DNA of 64,000 nucleotides from Microbacteriaceae bacterium (lineage in GTDB: Bacteria > Actinomycetota > Actinomycetes > Actinomycetales > Microbacteriaceae): NCBI GenBank assembly GCA_009780695.1, contig WQZN01000002.1, positions 1-64,000 of the forward strand, read 5' to 3'. Made by a program: the position numbers and the translations under genes. Below the pieces are notes generated by a model that saw nothing but the letters and a program-made list of their open reading frames with translations, made no database searches and had not been told where the DNA came from. Position 1 is the first letter of the stretch. The number at the start of each line of letters is the position of its first letter. Shown here in pieces: positions 1 to 8,898 of this stretch.

Positions 1-423
1 GTCGACCTGCGCCTCGGGCCCCTGGCGCAGCGCGAGGTTCGCGAGGATCTCGGCCGTGCAGCAGATGATCGGGGCATCCGCGTTCACGCTGCTGTCGCCC
101 GTGACCATGCCCACGTTCTCGGCCCCGAAGATCTCGACGAGGGCGAAGAACTTCTCGCTCACCAGGGCTTTGATGGGGGCGGTGTAGTAACTGCGCTTGC
201 CTTGGGCGAGGGATGCCGCATGCGCCGCGACCGCGACGAGCGACTTCCCGGTGCCGGTCGGCGTCGACAGGATCAGGTGCGAGTCGAAGAACAGCTCGAG
301 CGCCGATTCCTCCTGGGCGGGGTAGAGCGTGAGCCCGCGGTCGCGTGCCCAGCCCTCGAAGGCCTCGAACATCGCATCGGCGTCGTAGGGGCGGGGCAGT
401 CGCTCGGGCAGGGTGGCGGACAT
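1..423 (-). CDS. DEAD/DEAH-box RNA helicase, DUF3516 type (5' part only)
   Basis: The first 141 codons read inward from an ATG at 423; the rest lies beyond the window edge. Visible SF2 helicase motifs are a Q-motif-like YPAQEE at residues 34-39, Walker A TPTGTGKS at 54-61, motif Ia [11 protein letters not shown] at 81-91 and TGD at 108-110. The arrangement resembles the Ski2-like/DUF3516 helicases of Actinobacteria (about 800-900 residues when complete), inferred to unwind RNA. It is divergent from the MarR gene, with a 132-bp spacer. HelY-type is the alternative; the C-terminus that would decide is absent. Confidence 0.8.
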   Translation of the reverse strand, partial: MSATLPERLPRPYDADAMFEAFEGWARDRGLTLYPAQEESALELFFDSHLILSTPTGTGKSLVAVAAHAASLAQGKRSYYTAPIKALVSEKFFALVEIFGAENVGMVTGDSSVNADAPIICCTAEILANLALRQGPEAQVD

Positions 424-481
424 CCGCTCAATTCAATCGCATGCGCGGCCCGCGCCGGCCACTAGCACATGTGCCACTCGG

Positions 482-529
482 GTGTACAGCCCACCGGGTA
501 AAAGTTGTTCGTGTATATTTCACCGAGTA
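482..529. promoter_or_regulatory. imperfect direct repeat upstream of the MarR gene
   Basis: Two 19-bp copies starting GTGTA and ending with GTA lie at 482-500 and 511-529; I count 14 of 19 identical positions. They fall between the divergent helicase and MarR genes, just before the MarR ribosome-binding site (GAAGGGA, 544-550). Autoregulatory binding is a guess from position; no promoter boxes are certain here. Confidence 0.3.
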
Positions 530-555
530 GCGTCATCGTGCAGAAGGGAACGCCA

Positions 556-1074
556 ATGCCACTCACCGTCGTCCGTCGCGAAAGTGAGCACCTGTACGGC
601 CGCCAGCCGCGCACCGAGGCCGGCCAGCGCGCGATCGAGGCGCTCCTCGCGATCCAGCGCGCCGAGACGATCGAGCTCGAGAACGCCCGCCGGCGCGCCG
701 GGCTCACCCGCAGCGAGTTCCAGGCGCTGCGCTATCTGCTCCAGGCCCAGCGCGACGAGCGCCCGATGGGCCCGAAGGACCTCGTGATCATGCTCGACCT
801 CTCACCCGCCGCGGTGACGAAGGTCGTCGACCGGCTTGTGGCCCTCGGCGACCTGCAGCGCGTCGCACACCCCAGCGACCGGCGCGCGATCTATCTGACC
901 CCGACGGAAGCCGGCGCGGCGAAGATCAACGCCGCCTACGAGCACTTCCACAACGCCCTCGTCGAGGTGGTCGACTCTCTCGACGAGGCGGCCAACGACG
1001 CCCTCCACGACAGTCTCCTCGCCGTCGTCGAACAGCTCGGTGCAAGCCATGCGCCGCAGCTGGTGGCCGGCTGA
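556..1074 (+). CDS. MarR-family transcriptional regulator
   Basis: A 172-residue winged-helix regulator. The reading frame is open from 505, but the ATG at 556 is preferred because GAAGGGA sits 5 nt upstream. The central part (around residues 65-115) has the MarR pattern: helix-turn-helix with SPAAVTKVVDRL as recognition helix, then the wing with DRRAIYLTPTEAG. Dimerisation helices flank it. The ligand is not predictable. A Ser/Thr kinase gene follows after 36 bp on the same strand, so the two may be cotranscribed. The upstream direct repeat is a possible operator. Confidence 0.88.
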   Translation: MPLTVVRRESEHLYGRQPRTEAGQRAIEALLAIQRAETIELENARRRAGLTRSEFQALRYLLQAQRDERPMGPKDLVIMLDLSPAAVTKVVDRLVALGDLQRVAHPSDRRAIYLTPTEAGAAKINAAYEHFHNALVEVVDSLDEAANDALHDSLLAVVEQLGASHAPQLVAG

Positions 1075-1110
1075 CCCCGCAGATCTGACCCCACAGACAA
1101 GGACCGCGAC

Positions 1111-2055
<945 letters not shown>

Positions 2056-2065
2056 GCGTCAGACG

Positions 2066-2800
2066 CTACGCCGTGCGGCGCCGCAGCGTGAGCGCGCCGA
2101 CGATCACGGCGCCGACGATCCAGGCTCCGAGGAAGCCGATGCGGGTCCACACCCAGGCATCGTCGTGCGTGCCGTCGGCGACTGCGGTGAGCGCGTCGAT
2201 CGCGTGCGAGAGCGGCAGCCAGTCGCCGATCACGTGCAGCACATCGGGCATCGACGAGCGCGGGGCGAAGATGCCGCCGAGCAGCACCTGCGGGAAGACC
2301 AGCGCCGGCATGAACTGCACGGCCTGGAACTCGGTGCGCGCGAAGGCGCTCGCGAGCAGCCCGAGCGTCGTGCCGAGCAGCGCGTCGGCGACGGCCACCG
2401 CGAACAGCAGCCACACCGACCCGGTGATGTCGAGGCCGCACACCCACACCGCGAACGAGACGGCGATCGCCGACTGCACGAGGCCGAGCAAACCGAAGGC
2501 GAGGGCGTAGCCGACGATGAAGTCGCCCTTGCCGAGCGGCATCGCGAGCAGGCGCTCGAGGGTTCCGGTGCGGCGTTCGCGCAGCGTGGTGATGCTCGTG
2601 ACGAGGAACATCACGATGAACGGGAACAGGGCGATCATCGCCGGCCCGATCTTCTGGAACACGGGGGTGTCGACGAAGATCCACGAGACGAGGCCGATCA
2701 AGAGGCTCGGCACGACGAGCAGCAGCATGATCGTCCGCGGGTCGTGGCGGATCTGCGTGAGCACTCGCGCGGTCGTCGCGAGCGTGCGGTGCGGGGTCAT
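2066..2800 (-). CDS. ABC-2 type transporter permease
   Basis: A 244-residue membrane protein with about six hydrophobic segments and an ABC2_membrane layout. The ATG at 2800 overlaps the stop of the upstream ATPase gene by 4 bp (ATGA), which fixes the start. With that ATPase it forms a DrrAB/NodIJ-like exporter or drug-resistance type transporter at the cytoplasmic membrane. Substrate is unknown. The frame is open further upstream but lies inside the ATPase gene in another frame. Confidence 0.88.
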   Translation of the reverse strand: MTPHRTLATTARVLTQIRHDPRTIMLLLVVPSLLIGLVSWIFVDTPVFQKIGPAMIALFPFIVMFLVTSITTLRERRTGTLERLLAMPLGKGDFIVGYALAFGLLGLVQSAIAVSFAVWVCGLDITGSVWLLFAVAVADALLGTTLGLLASAFARTEFQAVQFMPALVFPQVLLGGIFAPRSSMPDVLHVIGDWLPLSHAIDALTAVADGTHDDAWVWTRIGFLGAWIVGAVIVGALTLRRRTA

Positions 2801-3567
2801 CGCTCGCCTCCTTCCGCCGCGTGGCGGCCGTGGGGGCCGGCGGATGTCCCGGCCTCCCGCTTCCTGATCAGCTCCAGGAACGCGGCCTCCGCGTCGGGCG
2901 CACCGGTCGTGTGCAGCAGGCCCTCCGGGGTGTCGTCCGCGATGATCTCGCCCTCGCGCATCAGCAGCAGCCGGTCGCACCGGGTCGCCTCGTCCATGAC
3001 GTGGCTCGAGACGAAGAGGCTCGTGCCGGCGTCGGCCAGGCGGTGGAACAGGGCCCACAGCTCGTATCGCAGCACGGGGTCGAGCCCGACGGTCGGCTCG
3101 TCGAGCACGAGCAGCTCGGGCGCCCCGAGCAGTGCCGCCGCGAGCGAGACCCGGTTGTGCTGGCCGCCCGAGAGGTTCCCCGTGAGCTGGCCGGCCTGCT
3201 CGGTGAGCCCCGTCTCGGAGAGCACGCGGTCGACGTCCGTGGCAGGGGCGTCGAGCACCCGGGCGAAGTAGGCGAGGTTCTCGCGCACCGTGAGGTCGTC
3301 GTAGACGCTCGGCGCCTGCGTGACATAGCCGACGCGACGGCGCAGGGGAGCGGAGCCCGCCGGCATCCCCAGCACCGTCACGTCGCCCGCCGCGATCTTC
3401 TGCACGCCGACGACGGCGCGCATCAGCGTCGTCTTGCCGCTGCCGCTCGGCCCGAGCAGGCCGACCACCTGCCCGCGCGGCACGCTCACGGTCAGCTCGC
3501 GCAGCACCTCGTGCTTGCCGCGGCGCACGGTGAGACGGTCGACCGCGATCGCGGCGTCTGAGTCCAT
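2797..3567 (-). CDS. ABC transporter ATP-binding protein
   Basis: A 256-residue single nucleotide-binding domain: Walker A GPSGSGKT at 39-46, Q-loop in YVTQAP at 81-86, signature LSGGQ at 132-136 and Walker B LLVLDE at 152-157. It is of the CcmA/DrrA class and drives the permease translated from its overlapping 3' end. The start at 3567 is supported by a GATAAT box exactly 6 nt upstream (3574-3579 on this strand), implying a leaderless message. The gene runs divergently from lemA. Confidence 0.92.
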   Translation of the reverse strand: MDSDAAIAVDRLTVRRGKHEVLRELTVSVPRGQVVGLLGPSGSGKTTLMRAVVGVQKIAAGDVTVLGMPAGSAPLRRRVGYVTQAPSVYDDLTVRENLAYFARVLDAPATDVDRVLSETGLTEQAGQLTGNLSGGQHNRVSLAAALLGAPELLVLDEPTVGLDPVLRYELWALFHRLADAGTSLFVSSHVMDEATRCDRLLLMREGEIIADDTPEGLLHTTGAPDAEAAFLELIRKREAGTSAGPHGRHAAEGGER

Positions 3568-3573
3568 GGCCCG

Positions 3574-3579
3574 ATTATC
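3574..3579 (-). promoter_or_regulatory. leaderless -10 box of the ABC ATPase gene
   Basis: GATAAT read on the minus strand, 6 nt before the ATG at 3567. It is close to the TATAAT consensus, and the spacing predicts transcription starting at or next to the ATG. Confidence 0.55.
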
Positions 3580-3665
3580 GGGTCGCCGGATGCCTCGCCG
3601 CCATCGCCCCACGGCGTGTTCCTTTGAGTGGGCCGACAACCGCCCGAATGCGCACACCCCCTCGA

Positions 3666-3671
3666 TAAGAT
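3666..3671 (+). promoter_or_regulatory. candidate -10 box for lemA-htpX
   Basis: TAAGAT lies 56 nt before the lemA start in the divergent spacer. No convincing -35 hexamer is seen at the right distance. Predicted transcript has a leader of about 50 nt containing the GAGGAG ribosome-binding site. Confidence 0.4.
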
Positions 3672-3727
3672 GTGGCCGACGCCGAGCGAAAGCCGCCCGG
3701 CCGACTCTTCTCGAGGAGCTCGCCGCC

Positions 3728-4297
3728 ATGCTCGCTTGGCTCATTCCGCTCATCATCGTCGTGGTTCTCGCCGCGATCATCGGCATCTGGTACTGGGCGA
3801 CCTACAACTCGCTCATCCAGCTGAATGTGCGCGTGGACGAGGCCTGGAGCGACATCACCGTGCAGCTCAAGCGCCGTGCCGACCTCATCCCGAACCTGGT
3901 GAGCACGGTGCAGGGCTACGCCACCCACGAGAAGACCGTGTTCGAAGACGTCACCAAGGCGCGCGCCGAGACTCTCTCGGCGCAGACGCCGGGTGAGGCA
4001 TCCGTCGCCGAAGGCCACTTCCAGTCCGCTCTGAAGAGCATCTTCGCGGTGGCCGAGGCCTACCCGCAGCTGCAGGCCAGCCAGAACTTCCTGCGCCTGC
4101 AGTCCGACCTGGTCGACACCGAGGACAAGATCCAGGCCTCGCGTCGCTTCTACAACGGCGGCGTGCGCGAGTACAACACGCGCATCAAGCAGTTCCCGTC
4201 GAACATCGTCGCGAAGAACATGCACTACGCGGCGCGCGAGTTCTTCGAGGTTCCGGACGCAGCGGCGATCTCCGAGCCGCCGCGCGTCCAGTTCTGA
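3728..4297 (+). CDS. lemA: LemA family protein
   Basis: A 189-residue protein with one N-terminal membrane anchor (about residues 2-24) and a cytosolic or periplasmic four-helix LemA domain. Landmarks are the YNSLIQLNVRVDEAWSDI segment and RRADLIPNLV. Start chosen at ATG 3728, preceded by GAGGAG; the frame is open further upstream but the homologous part begins here. htpX follows after 38 bp, the common lemA-htpX pairing, pointing to a role with this membrane protease. Precise function in bacteria is unsettled. Confidence 0.92.
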   Translation: MLAWLIPLIIVVVLAAIIGIWYWATYNSLIQLNVRVDEAWSDITVQLKRRADLIPNLVSTVQGYATHEKTVFEDVTKARAETLSAQTPGEASVAEGHFQSALKSIFAVAEAYPQLQASQNFLRLQSDLVDTEDKIQASRRFYNGGVREYNTRIKQFPSNIVAKNMHYAAREFFEVPDAAAISEPPRVQF

Positions 4298-4335
4298 GTC
4301 GCGACCGGCGGCTCGTGAGCCCCACCCGCTGACCC

Positions 4336-5259
4336 ATGTACCGTGCGATAGCCCGCAACAAGCGGAACACCGTCTTCTTCATCCTGTTCTTCCTCGTCAT
4401 CGTCGGCGTGGTGGCCTACGTCATCAGCTACCTGATGGGCGGCAGCTGGTCGGTCGCGATCATCGCGATCGTGATCGCGCTCGCGTATGCGGTGCTGCAG
4501 TACTTCACCGCGAGTTCGCAGGCGGTCGCCATGGCCGGCGCCGTGCAGCTGCAGCAGAAATCCGACCACCCGGTGCTGTGGCAGACCGTCGAGAACATCT
4601 GCATCTCGACGGGGATGCCGATGCCGAAGATCTACATCGTCAATGACCCGGCGCCCAACGCGTTCGCCACCGGCCGCGACCCCGACCACGCGGTCGTCGC
4701 CGCGACGACGGGCCTGCTCGAGATCATGGACCCGACCGAGCTCATGGCCGTCATGGCGCATGAGATGGGCCACGTGCGCAACTACGACATCCGGGTCTCG
4801 ACCATCGTGTTCGGCCTCGTCGTCGCGATCGGGGTCATCGCCGACCTCTTCATCCGCATGACCTTCTTCGGCGCGGTGTTCGGCGGCGGCAACAACCGCG
4901 GGCGGAACAACAACAACGGCGGCGGTGGGGCAGGCAATCCGATCTTCCTGATCCTGGGGCTGGTCGCCATCGTGCTCGCGCCCGTGCTGGCCGCGCTCGT
5001 GCAGGCTGCGATCTCACGGCAGCGCGAGTACCTGGCGGACGCCACGAGCGCCGAGATCACGCGCTACCCCGAGGGCCTTGCGTCGGCGCTGCAGAAGCTC
5101 GGCGACTACGGGCAGCCGATGCGCCGGCAGAACTCGTCGATGGCCCACCTGTGGATCGCCGACCCGCTCAAGCCGTCGTTCACCTCGCGCCTGTTCTCGA
5201 CCCACCCGCCGATCCCCGACCGCATCGAGCGGCTCAAGAAGATCGGCGCCGGCTTCTAG
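4336..5259 (+). CDS. htpX: M48 family zinc metalloprotease HtpX
   Basis: A 307-residue integral-membrane protease. Two hydrophobic segments lie at about 11-33 and 38-58, the zinc site HEMGH at 142-146 with the third ligand likely E231 in REYLAD, and two more membrane segments between. A Gly/Asn-rich loop sits at about 184-200 before the third membrane segment. HtpX enzymes degrade misfolded membrane proteins. It is paired with lemA upstream and ends at a dispersed palindrome. Confidence 0.94.
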   Translation: MYRAIARNKRNTVFFILFFLVIVGVVAYVISYLMGGSWSVAIIAIVIALAYAVLQYFTASSQAVAMAGAVQLQQKSDHPVLWQTVENICISTGMPMPKIYIVNDPAPNAFATGRDPDHAVVAATTGLLEIMDPTELMAVMAHEMGHVRNYDIRVSTIVFGLVVAIGVIADLFIRMTFFGAVFGGGNNRGRNNNNGGGGAGNPIFLILGLVAIVLAPVLAALVQAAISRQREYLADATSAEITRYPEGLASALQKLGDYGQPMRRQNSSMAHLWIADPLKPSFTSRLFSTHPPIPDRIERLKKIGAGF

Positions 5260-5335
5260 GTCGGGCACTTTTCCCACTGTGGGGCATATCGGACACCGGC
5301 ATCCGATATGCCCCATAGTAGAAAATGTGCCCGAC
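5260..5335. repeat. dispersed palindrome family A, copy 1
   Basis: Two 34-nt arms (5260-5293 and 5302-5335) around an 8-nt loop, with 30 of 34 positions complementary. It starts directly after the htpX stop and lies before the convergent phosphotransferase gene. The conserved core TGTGGGGCAT and outer GGGCAC recur in copies at 34855 and 38392. It could act as a bidirectional terminator. Confidence 0.8.
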
Positions 5336-5354
5336 GGTCGTGCGCCGGCCCGAG

Positions 5355-6260
5355 TCAGACCTCTTCGAGCTCGAGGGCGCGCAGCGCGCGGGTCGCCATC
5401 TCGACCATGCCCGGGTTCGTCTCGCGGTAGTAGGCGAGGGCGTGGGATGCCTGCGACACGGCCCAGCCGCGGCCACGGCGCCACGAGGCCTCGTCGACGC
5501 CCAGCCGCGCGCGGAACAGCTCGCGGGCGTCTGCGGGGAACACGTTCCACGCGGCGAGCAGCTCGCACGAGGGGTCGCCGACGCCGGCGGCCGCCCAGTC
5601 GAGCACGCCGCACAGCCGTCCCCGCTCGTCGACGAGGAGGTTGCTCGGCAGCAGATCGCTGTGCAGCCACATGGGCGGGCCATCCCACGCGGGAGCGGCG
5701 AGGGCGTCGTTCCAGAGCCGGCTCAGGGCACGCGTGTCGAAATCGCCGGCGAGCTGTGCGAGGTAGCCGCGCACCTCGTCGGCCGAGTGGCAGAACGGGG
5801 CGCTGCGCTGGGCGGTGCGCGCGCCGTGCACGGGCATCCGCTGCAGCGCCAGCACGATGTCGACGACGTCGTCGACGAGGCCGGATGCATCGACGAGGCT
5901 CTCCGGAACGGGCATCTCGCCGGGCAGCCAGCTCAGCACCGACCAGTGGAAGGGGTACGCCCCGTCGGGCTCGCCGACCTCGAGAACCCGCGGAGTCGGC
6001 ACGGGCAGCGCGCCGGCCACGTGCGCCAGCAGCCCCGCCTCGACGGCGATCGACGCGCCGTCGCCCGGGATGAACGGCAGCCGCGCCACCTTGTCGTCGC
6101 CGAGCTTGAACATCGCGTTCGTCGTGCCGTACGACGGCAGGCGCATGACCGACTCGCCGGCCCACTGCGGGAACTGGGCGGAGAGCAGCCGTCGCACGTC
6201 GCTCGCGGTCACATCGATCTGATGGGCGTGCATGCGCGTGCCGGTCTCGCAGGAAGTCAT
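5355..6260 (-). CDS. phosphotransferase, aminoglycoside phosphotransferase fold
   Basis: A 301-residue APH-family protein. The catalytic loop HSDLLPSNLL and the metal-binding LDWAAAGVGDP are present about 20 residues apart, as in APH/choline-kinase enzymes. The true substrate is unknown; membership does not imply antibiotic resistance. Start set at ATG 6260. GGAGGGG abuts that ATG too closely for a normal ribosome-binding site, and GACACT ends 7 nt upstream, so the message may be leaderless. An alternative ATG is at 6233. The YcaQ-type gene is 35 bp upstream on the same strand. Confidence 0.85.
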   Translation of the reverse strand: MTSCETGTRMHAHQIDVTASDVRRLLSAQFPQWAGESVMRLPSYGTTNAMFKLGDDKVARLPFIPGDGASIAVEAGLLAHVAGALPVPTPRVLEVGEPDGAYPFHWSVLSWLPGEMPVPESLVDASGLVDDVVDIVLALQRMPVHGARTAQRSAPFCHSADEVRGYLAQLAGDFDTRALSRLWNDALAAPAWDGPPMWLHSDLLPSNLLVDERGRLCGVLDWAAAGVGDPSCELLAAWNVFPADARELFRARLGVDEASWRRGRGWAVSQASHALAYYRETNPGMVEMATRALRALELEEV

Positions 6261-6295
6261 CCCCTCCAGTGTCGCAGGGCCGGCTGGGCGGCGCG

Positions 6296-7555
6296 TCAGC
6301 CCGCCGCGGCGACCGGTGCCGTGAGCGGGGCGTCGAGGGCCGAGTCGAGTTCCGCCGCGAGGTTGCCGCGCCCGGCCACCGCGACCTCGGCGAGCCCCTG
6401 CCACGCGGCCGCGGACTGCAACACCGGCACGAGGCGCTCGGCGACCGCCCCCGGCACGGCGCCTTCCTCGACCCAGGCGGACTGGACCCGCAGCACGCTC
6501 GCCTGCCGGTCGCTCTTGAGGTCGACGCGCCCCACGACGGCGTCGTCGACGAGCACCGGCAGGTTGTAGTAGCCGAACACGCGCTTCGGCGCGGGCGTGT
6601 AGATCTCGATGCGGTAGTGCATGCCGAACATGCGCAGCAGGCGGTCGCGTTCCCACACGATCGGGTCGAACGGCGACAGCACGGCGGTCGCCGCGATGGA
6701 ACGCGGCACCCGCACCCCGGCCGGGACGAACGCCGCGAGGGGGCGCCCGCTCGCCGACCAGCCGTGCACGTGCACCCGCTCGACCTCGCCCGCGTCGACG
6801 AGCTCGTGCAGCGCCTGCTTCGCCTGGGCGTTGTACAGGCGGAAGTAGTCAGCCACGTCGGAGACGGTGCCGATGCCGAGCGCCGTCACCGACCGGCGCA
6901 CGAGCTCGCGCACCGCTTCCTCGTCGGGGACCGATCGATCGAGCACGGATGCCGGAAGCACCTGCTCGGGCAACGCGTACCGCCGCTCGAAGCGCGTGCG
7001 CCCCGCCGTCACGAGCTCGCCGGAGCGGAACATGATCTCGAGCGCCTGCTTGACCTCGGACCACCCCCACCACGGGCCGCGGCGCTGGTTCGCATCGTGC
7101 TCGATCTCGCTCGCGGCGAGCGGCCCCTTCTCGGCGAGCTCGGCGCGCAGCCACGCGATGGTGGACGCCCCGGCGGTGAGCCCCCAGCTGTCTTCACCCG
7201 CGAGGTGCTTCGCGGCGAACCTGCGCTGCCGGAACCGGAACAGCGGATAGTCGCGCACCGGCACGAACGCCGCCTCGTGCGCCCAGACCTCGGTGTAGCC
7301 CGCCTCGGACGCGGGCGAGCCGGGTCGGAAGACGAGCCGGTCGAGCAGCCCCCGGTCGTAGGCGCCGAGCCGCGCGAACGCGGGCAGGTAGTGCGAGCGC
7401 TCGAAGACGTTGACCGAGTCGATCTGCAGCAGCCCGAGCCGGTCGAACAGCCCGTTCAGCTGCCGCGTTCCCACGGTGGTGGCCGGCGGCCGCCCGAAGC
7501 CCTGGGCGGCGAGGGCGATACGGCGCGCGGCGGCGGCGCTGAGTGTCTGGACCAT
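6296..7555 (-). CDS. winged-helix DNA glycosylase, YcaQ/AlkX-like
   Basis: A 419-residue member of the YcaQ-like winged-helix DNA-binding family. The characteristic Q-hydrophobic-D motif of these interstrand-crosslink glycosylases is visible as QID at 44-46, followed by SVNVFERSHY. Homologues excise alkylated bases or unhook crosslinks (AlkX in E. coli, AlkZ in Streptomyces). Start at ATG 7555: TAGCGT ends 7 nt upstream, consistent with a leaderless message. The gene runs divergently from the AI-2E gene. Confidence 0.87.
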   Translation of the reverse strand: MVQTLSAAAARRIALAAQGFGRPPATTVGTRQLNGLFDRLGLLQIDSVNVFERSHYLPAFARLGAYDRGLLDRLVFRPGSPASEAGYTEVWAHEAAFVPVRDYPLFRFRQRRFAAKHLAGEDSWGLTAGASTIAWLRAELAEKGPLAASEIEHDANQRRGPWWGWSEVKQALEIMFRSGELVTAGRTRFERRYALPEQVLPASVLDRSVPDEEAVRELVRRSVTALGIGTVSDVADYFRLYNAQAKQALHELVDAGEVERVHVHGWSASGRPLAAFVPAGVRVPRSIAATAVLSPFDPIVWERDRLLRMFGMHYRIEIYTPAPKRVFGYYNLPVLVDDAVVGRVDLKSDRQASVLRVQSAWVEEGAVPGAVAERLVPVLQSAAAWQGLAEVAVAGRGNLAAELDSALDAPLTAPVAAAG

Positions 7556-7562
7556 CCCCTCG

Positions 7563-7568
7563 ACGCTA
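7563..7568 (-). promoter_or_regulatory. leaderless -10 box of the YcaQ-like gene
   Basis: TAGCGT on the minus strand, 7 nt before the ATG at 7555; fits TANNNT. Confidence 0.45.
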
Positions 7569-7614
7569 CCGCCGACCACCGACACGGGGGCCGCGCCCGC
7601 CCGGCCGCGAACCC

Positions 7615-7620
7615 TAGACT
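7615..7620 (+). promoter_or_regulatory. leaderless -10 box of the AI-2E family gene
   Basis: TAGACT ends exactly 6 nt before the ATG at 7627. No ribosome-binding site lies between, so transcription likely begins at the start codon. Confidence 0.6.
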
Positions 7621-7626
7621 CGGGCC

Positions 7627-8856
7627 ATGCCCGCGCCGCGCCCGCACGAGAGACCCAAGGCCGTGTTCCTCGCGCGCTTCGGCCGTGGGGCGTCGGGCGC
7701 GGGGCGCAGCGAGGCCCAGCGCGTGGACGAGTCGCTGCCGCGGGGTGTGCTGCTGGCATCCGCCTGGTCATGGCGTCTGCTGCTCATCGGCGCGGCGATC
7801 GCCGTCCTCGTGTTCGTCGTCGCGGAACTGCGCCTCATCGTCATCCCGGTGCTGGTCGCCGTGCTGCTGTCGGCGCTGCTCGTTCCCCTCCGCGACTGGA
7901 TGGTCGCGCACCGCGTCCCGCGGCCGCTCGCGATCCTGGGCTGCATGCTCGCGACGCTCGTCGTCGTCGGCGGCCTGCTCTACCTCGCGGGGCAGCAGAT
8001 CCGCCGCGAGGCGCACACGCTGCAGCACCAGACGATGGCGGCGATCGACTCCGCGCGCACCTGGCTGCTGGGGCCGCCGTTCAACCTCACCGACCGCCAG
8101 ATCGACGCGTGGATCGCCGAGATCACGAAGGCCGTCCACACCGACGGCCAGCTGCTCATCAGCGGTGCGCTCTCGGTCGGCTCGACGCTCGGCCACTTCC
8201 TGACCGGGCTGCTGCTCGTGCTGTTCAGCACCCTGTTCATCCTGATCGACGGCGCAGGCATCTGGCGCTGGATGGTCAGCGTCTTCCCGCGGCGCGCGCG
8301 GCATGTCGCCGATGCGGCGGGGCGTGCGGGCTGGGCGACGCTGCAGAGCTTCGTGCGGGTGCAGATCCTCGTCGCGTCGATCGACGCCGTGGGCATCGGC
8401 CTCGGCGCGTTCCTGCTCGGCCTGCCGCTCGCGGTGCCGATCGGCGTGCTCGTCTTCCTCGGCTCGTTCATCCCGATCGTCGGTGCGGTGGTCACCGGCG
8501 CGCTCGCGGTGCTCGTCGCGCTGCTCTACAAGGGCCTCTGGTTCGCTCTGATCATGCTCGGGATCGTGCTGCTCGTGCAGCAGGTCGAGAGCCATGTGCT
8601 GCAGCCGCTGATCATGGGGAGCGCGGTGAAGGTGCATCCCCTCGCCGTCGTCCTCGTGGTCGCCGCCGGCTCGCTGCTCGCCGGCATCACGGGCGCGCTG
8701 TTCGCGGTGCCCTTCGCGGCGGTGCTCAACGCGATCATCGGCGAGGTGTCGAACGAAGAACGCGAGAAGGACCCGCCGCCGTCGTTCACCGGGCTCAACA
8801 CCGCCCTGTGGCAGGTCGTGCCGTACGAGCGGTCGCGTCACAGCCGCGGTCTGTGA
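7627..8856 (+). CDS. AI-2E family transporter
   Basis: A 409-residue polytopic membrane protein of the AI-2E (PerM/TqsA-like) family: a soluble N-terminal tail of about 55 residues, paired hydrophobic segments (about 55-115), a polar central region and a C-terminal membrane block containing FIPIVGAVVTG, typical of the family. Family members include autoinducer-2 exporters and Na+/H+ antiporters, so the substrate is not predictable here. Leaderless start at ATG 7627 (TAGACT box 6 nt upstream). ilvA follows after 42 bp with its own leaderless promoter. Confidence 0.88.
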   Translation: MPAPRPHERPKAVFLARFGRGASGAGRSEAQRVDESLPRGVLLASAWSWRLLLIGAAIAVLVFVVAELRLIVIPVLVAVLLSALLVPLRDWMVAHRVPRPLAILGCMLATLVVVGGLLYLAGQQIRREAHTLQHQTMAAIDSARTWLLGPPFNLTDRQIDAWIAEITKAVHTDGQLLISGALSVGSTLGHFLTGLLLVLFSTLFILIDGAGIWRWMVSVFPRRARHVADAAGRAGWATLQSFVRVQILVASIDAVGIGLGAFLLGLPLAVPIGVLVFLGSFIPIVGAVVTGALAVLVALLYKGLWFALIMLGIVLLVQQVESHVLQPLIMGSAVKVHPLAVVLVVAAGSLLAGITGALFAVPFAAVLNAIIGEVSNEEREKDPPPSFTGLNTALWQVVPYERSRHSRGL

Positions 8857-8886
8857 GCGGCGGGCGGATGCCTCGAGCCGCCGCCC

Positions 8887-8892
8887 TAAAAT
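8887..8892 (+). promoter_or_regulatory. leaderless -10 box of ilvA
   Basis: TAAAAT ends 6 nt before the ATG at 8899. It is one of the best matches to TANNNT in the window, in a locally AT-rich patch. Confidence 0.6.
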
Positions 8893-8898
8893 AAGCGG

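Noticed and set aside
5355-6260. Antibiotic resistance gene (aminoglycoside phosphotransferase)
   Set aside because: Only the kinase fold is shared; there is no close match to a known resistance enzyme and no mobile context.
6256-7562. GAGGGG directly touching the ATGs at 6260 and 7555 as ribosome-binding sites
   Set aside because: The spacing is too short for Shine-Dalgarno pairing. TAGCGT and GACACT boxes 7 nt upstream fit leaderless starts better.
7627-8856. Quorum-sensing autoinducer-2 exporter
   Set aside because: The family name covers transporters of differing substrates, and no luxS or signalling gene is nearby.
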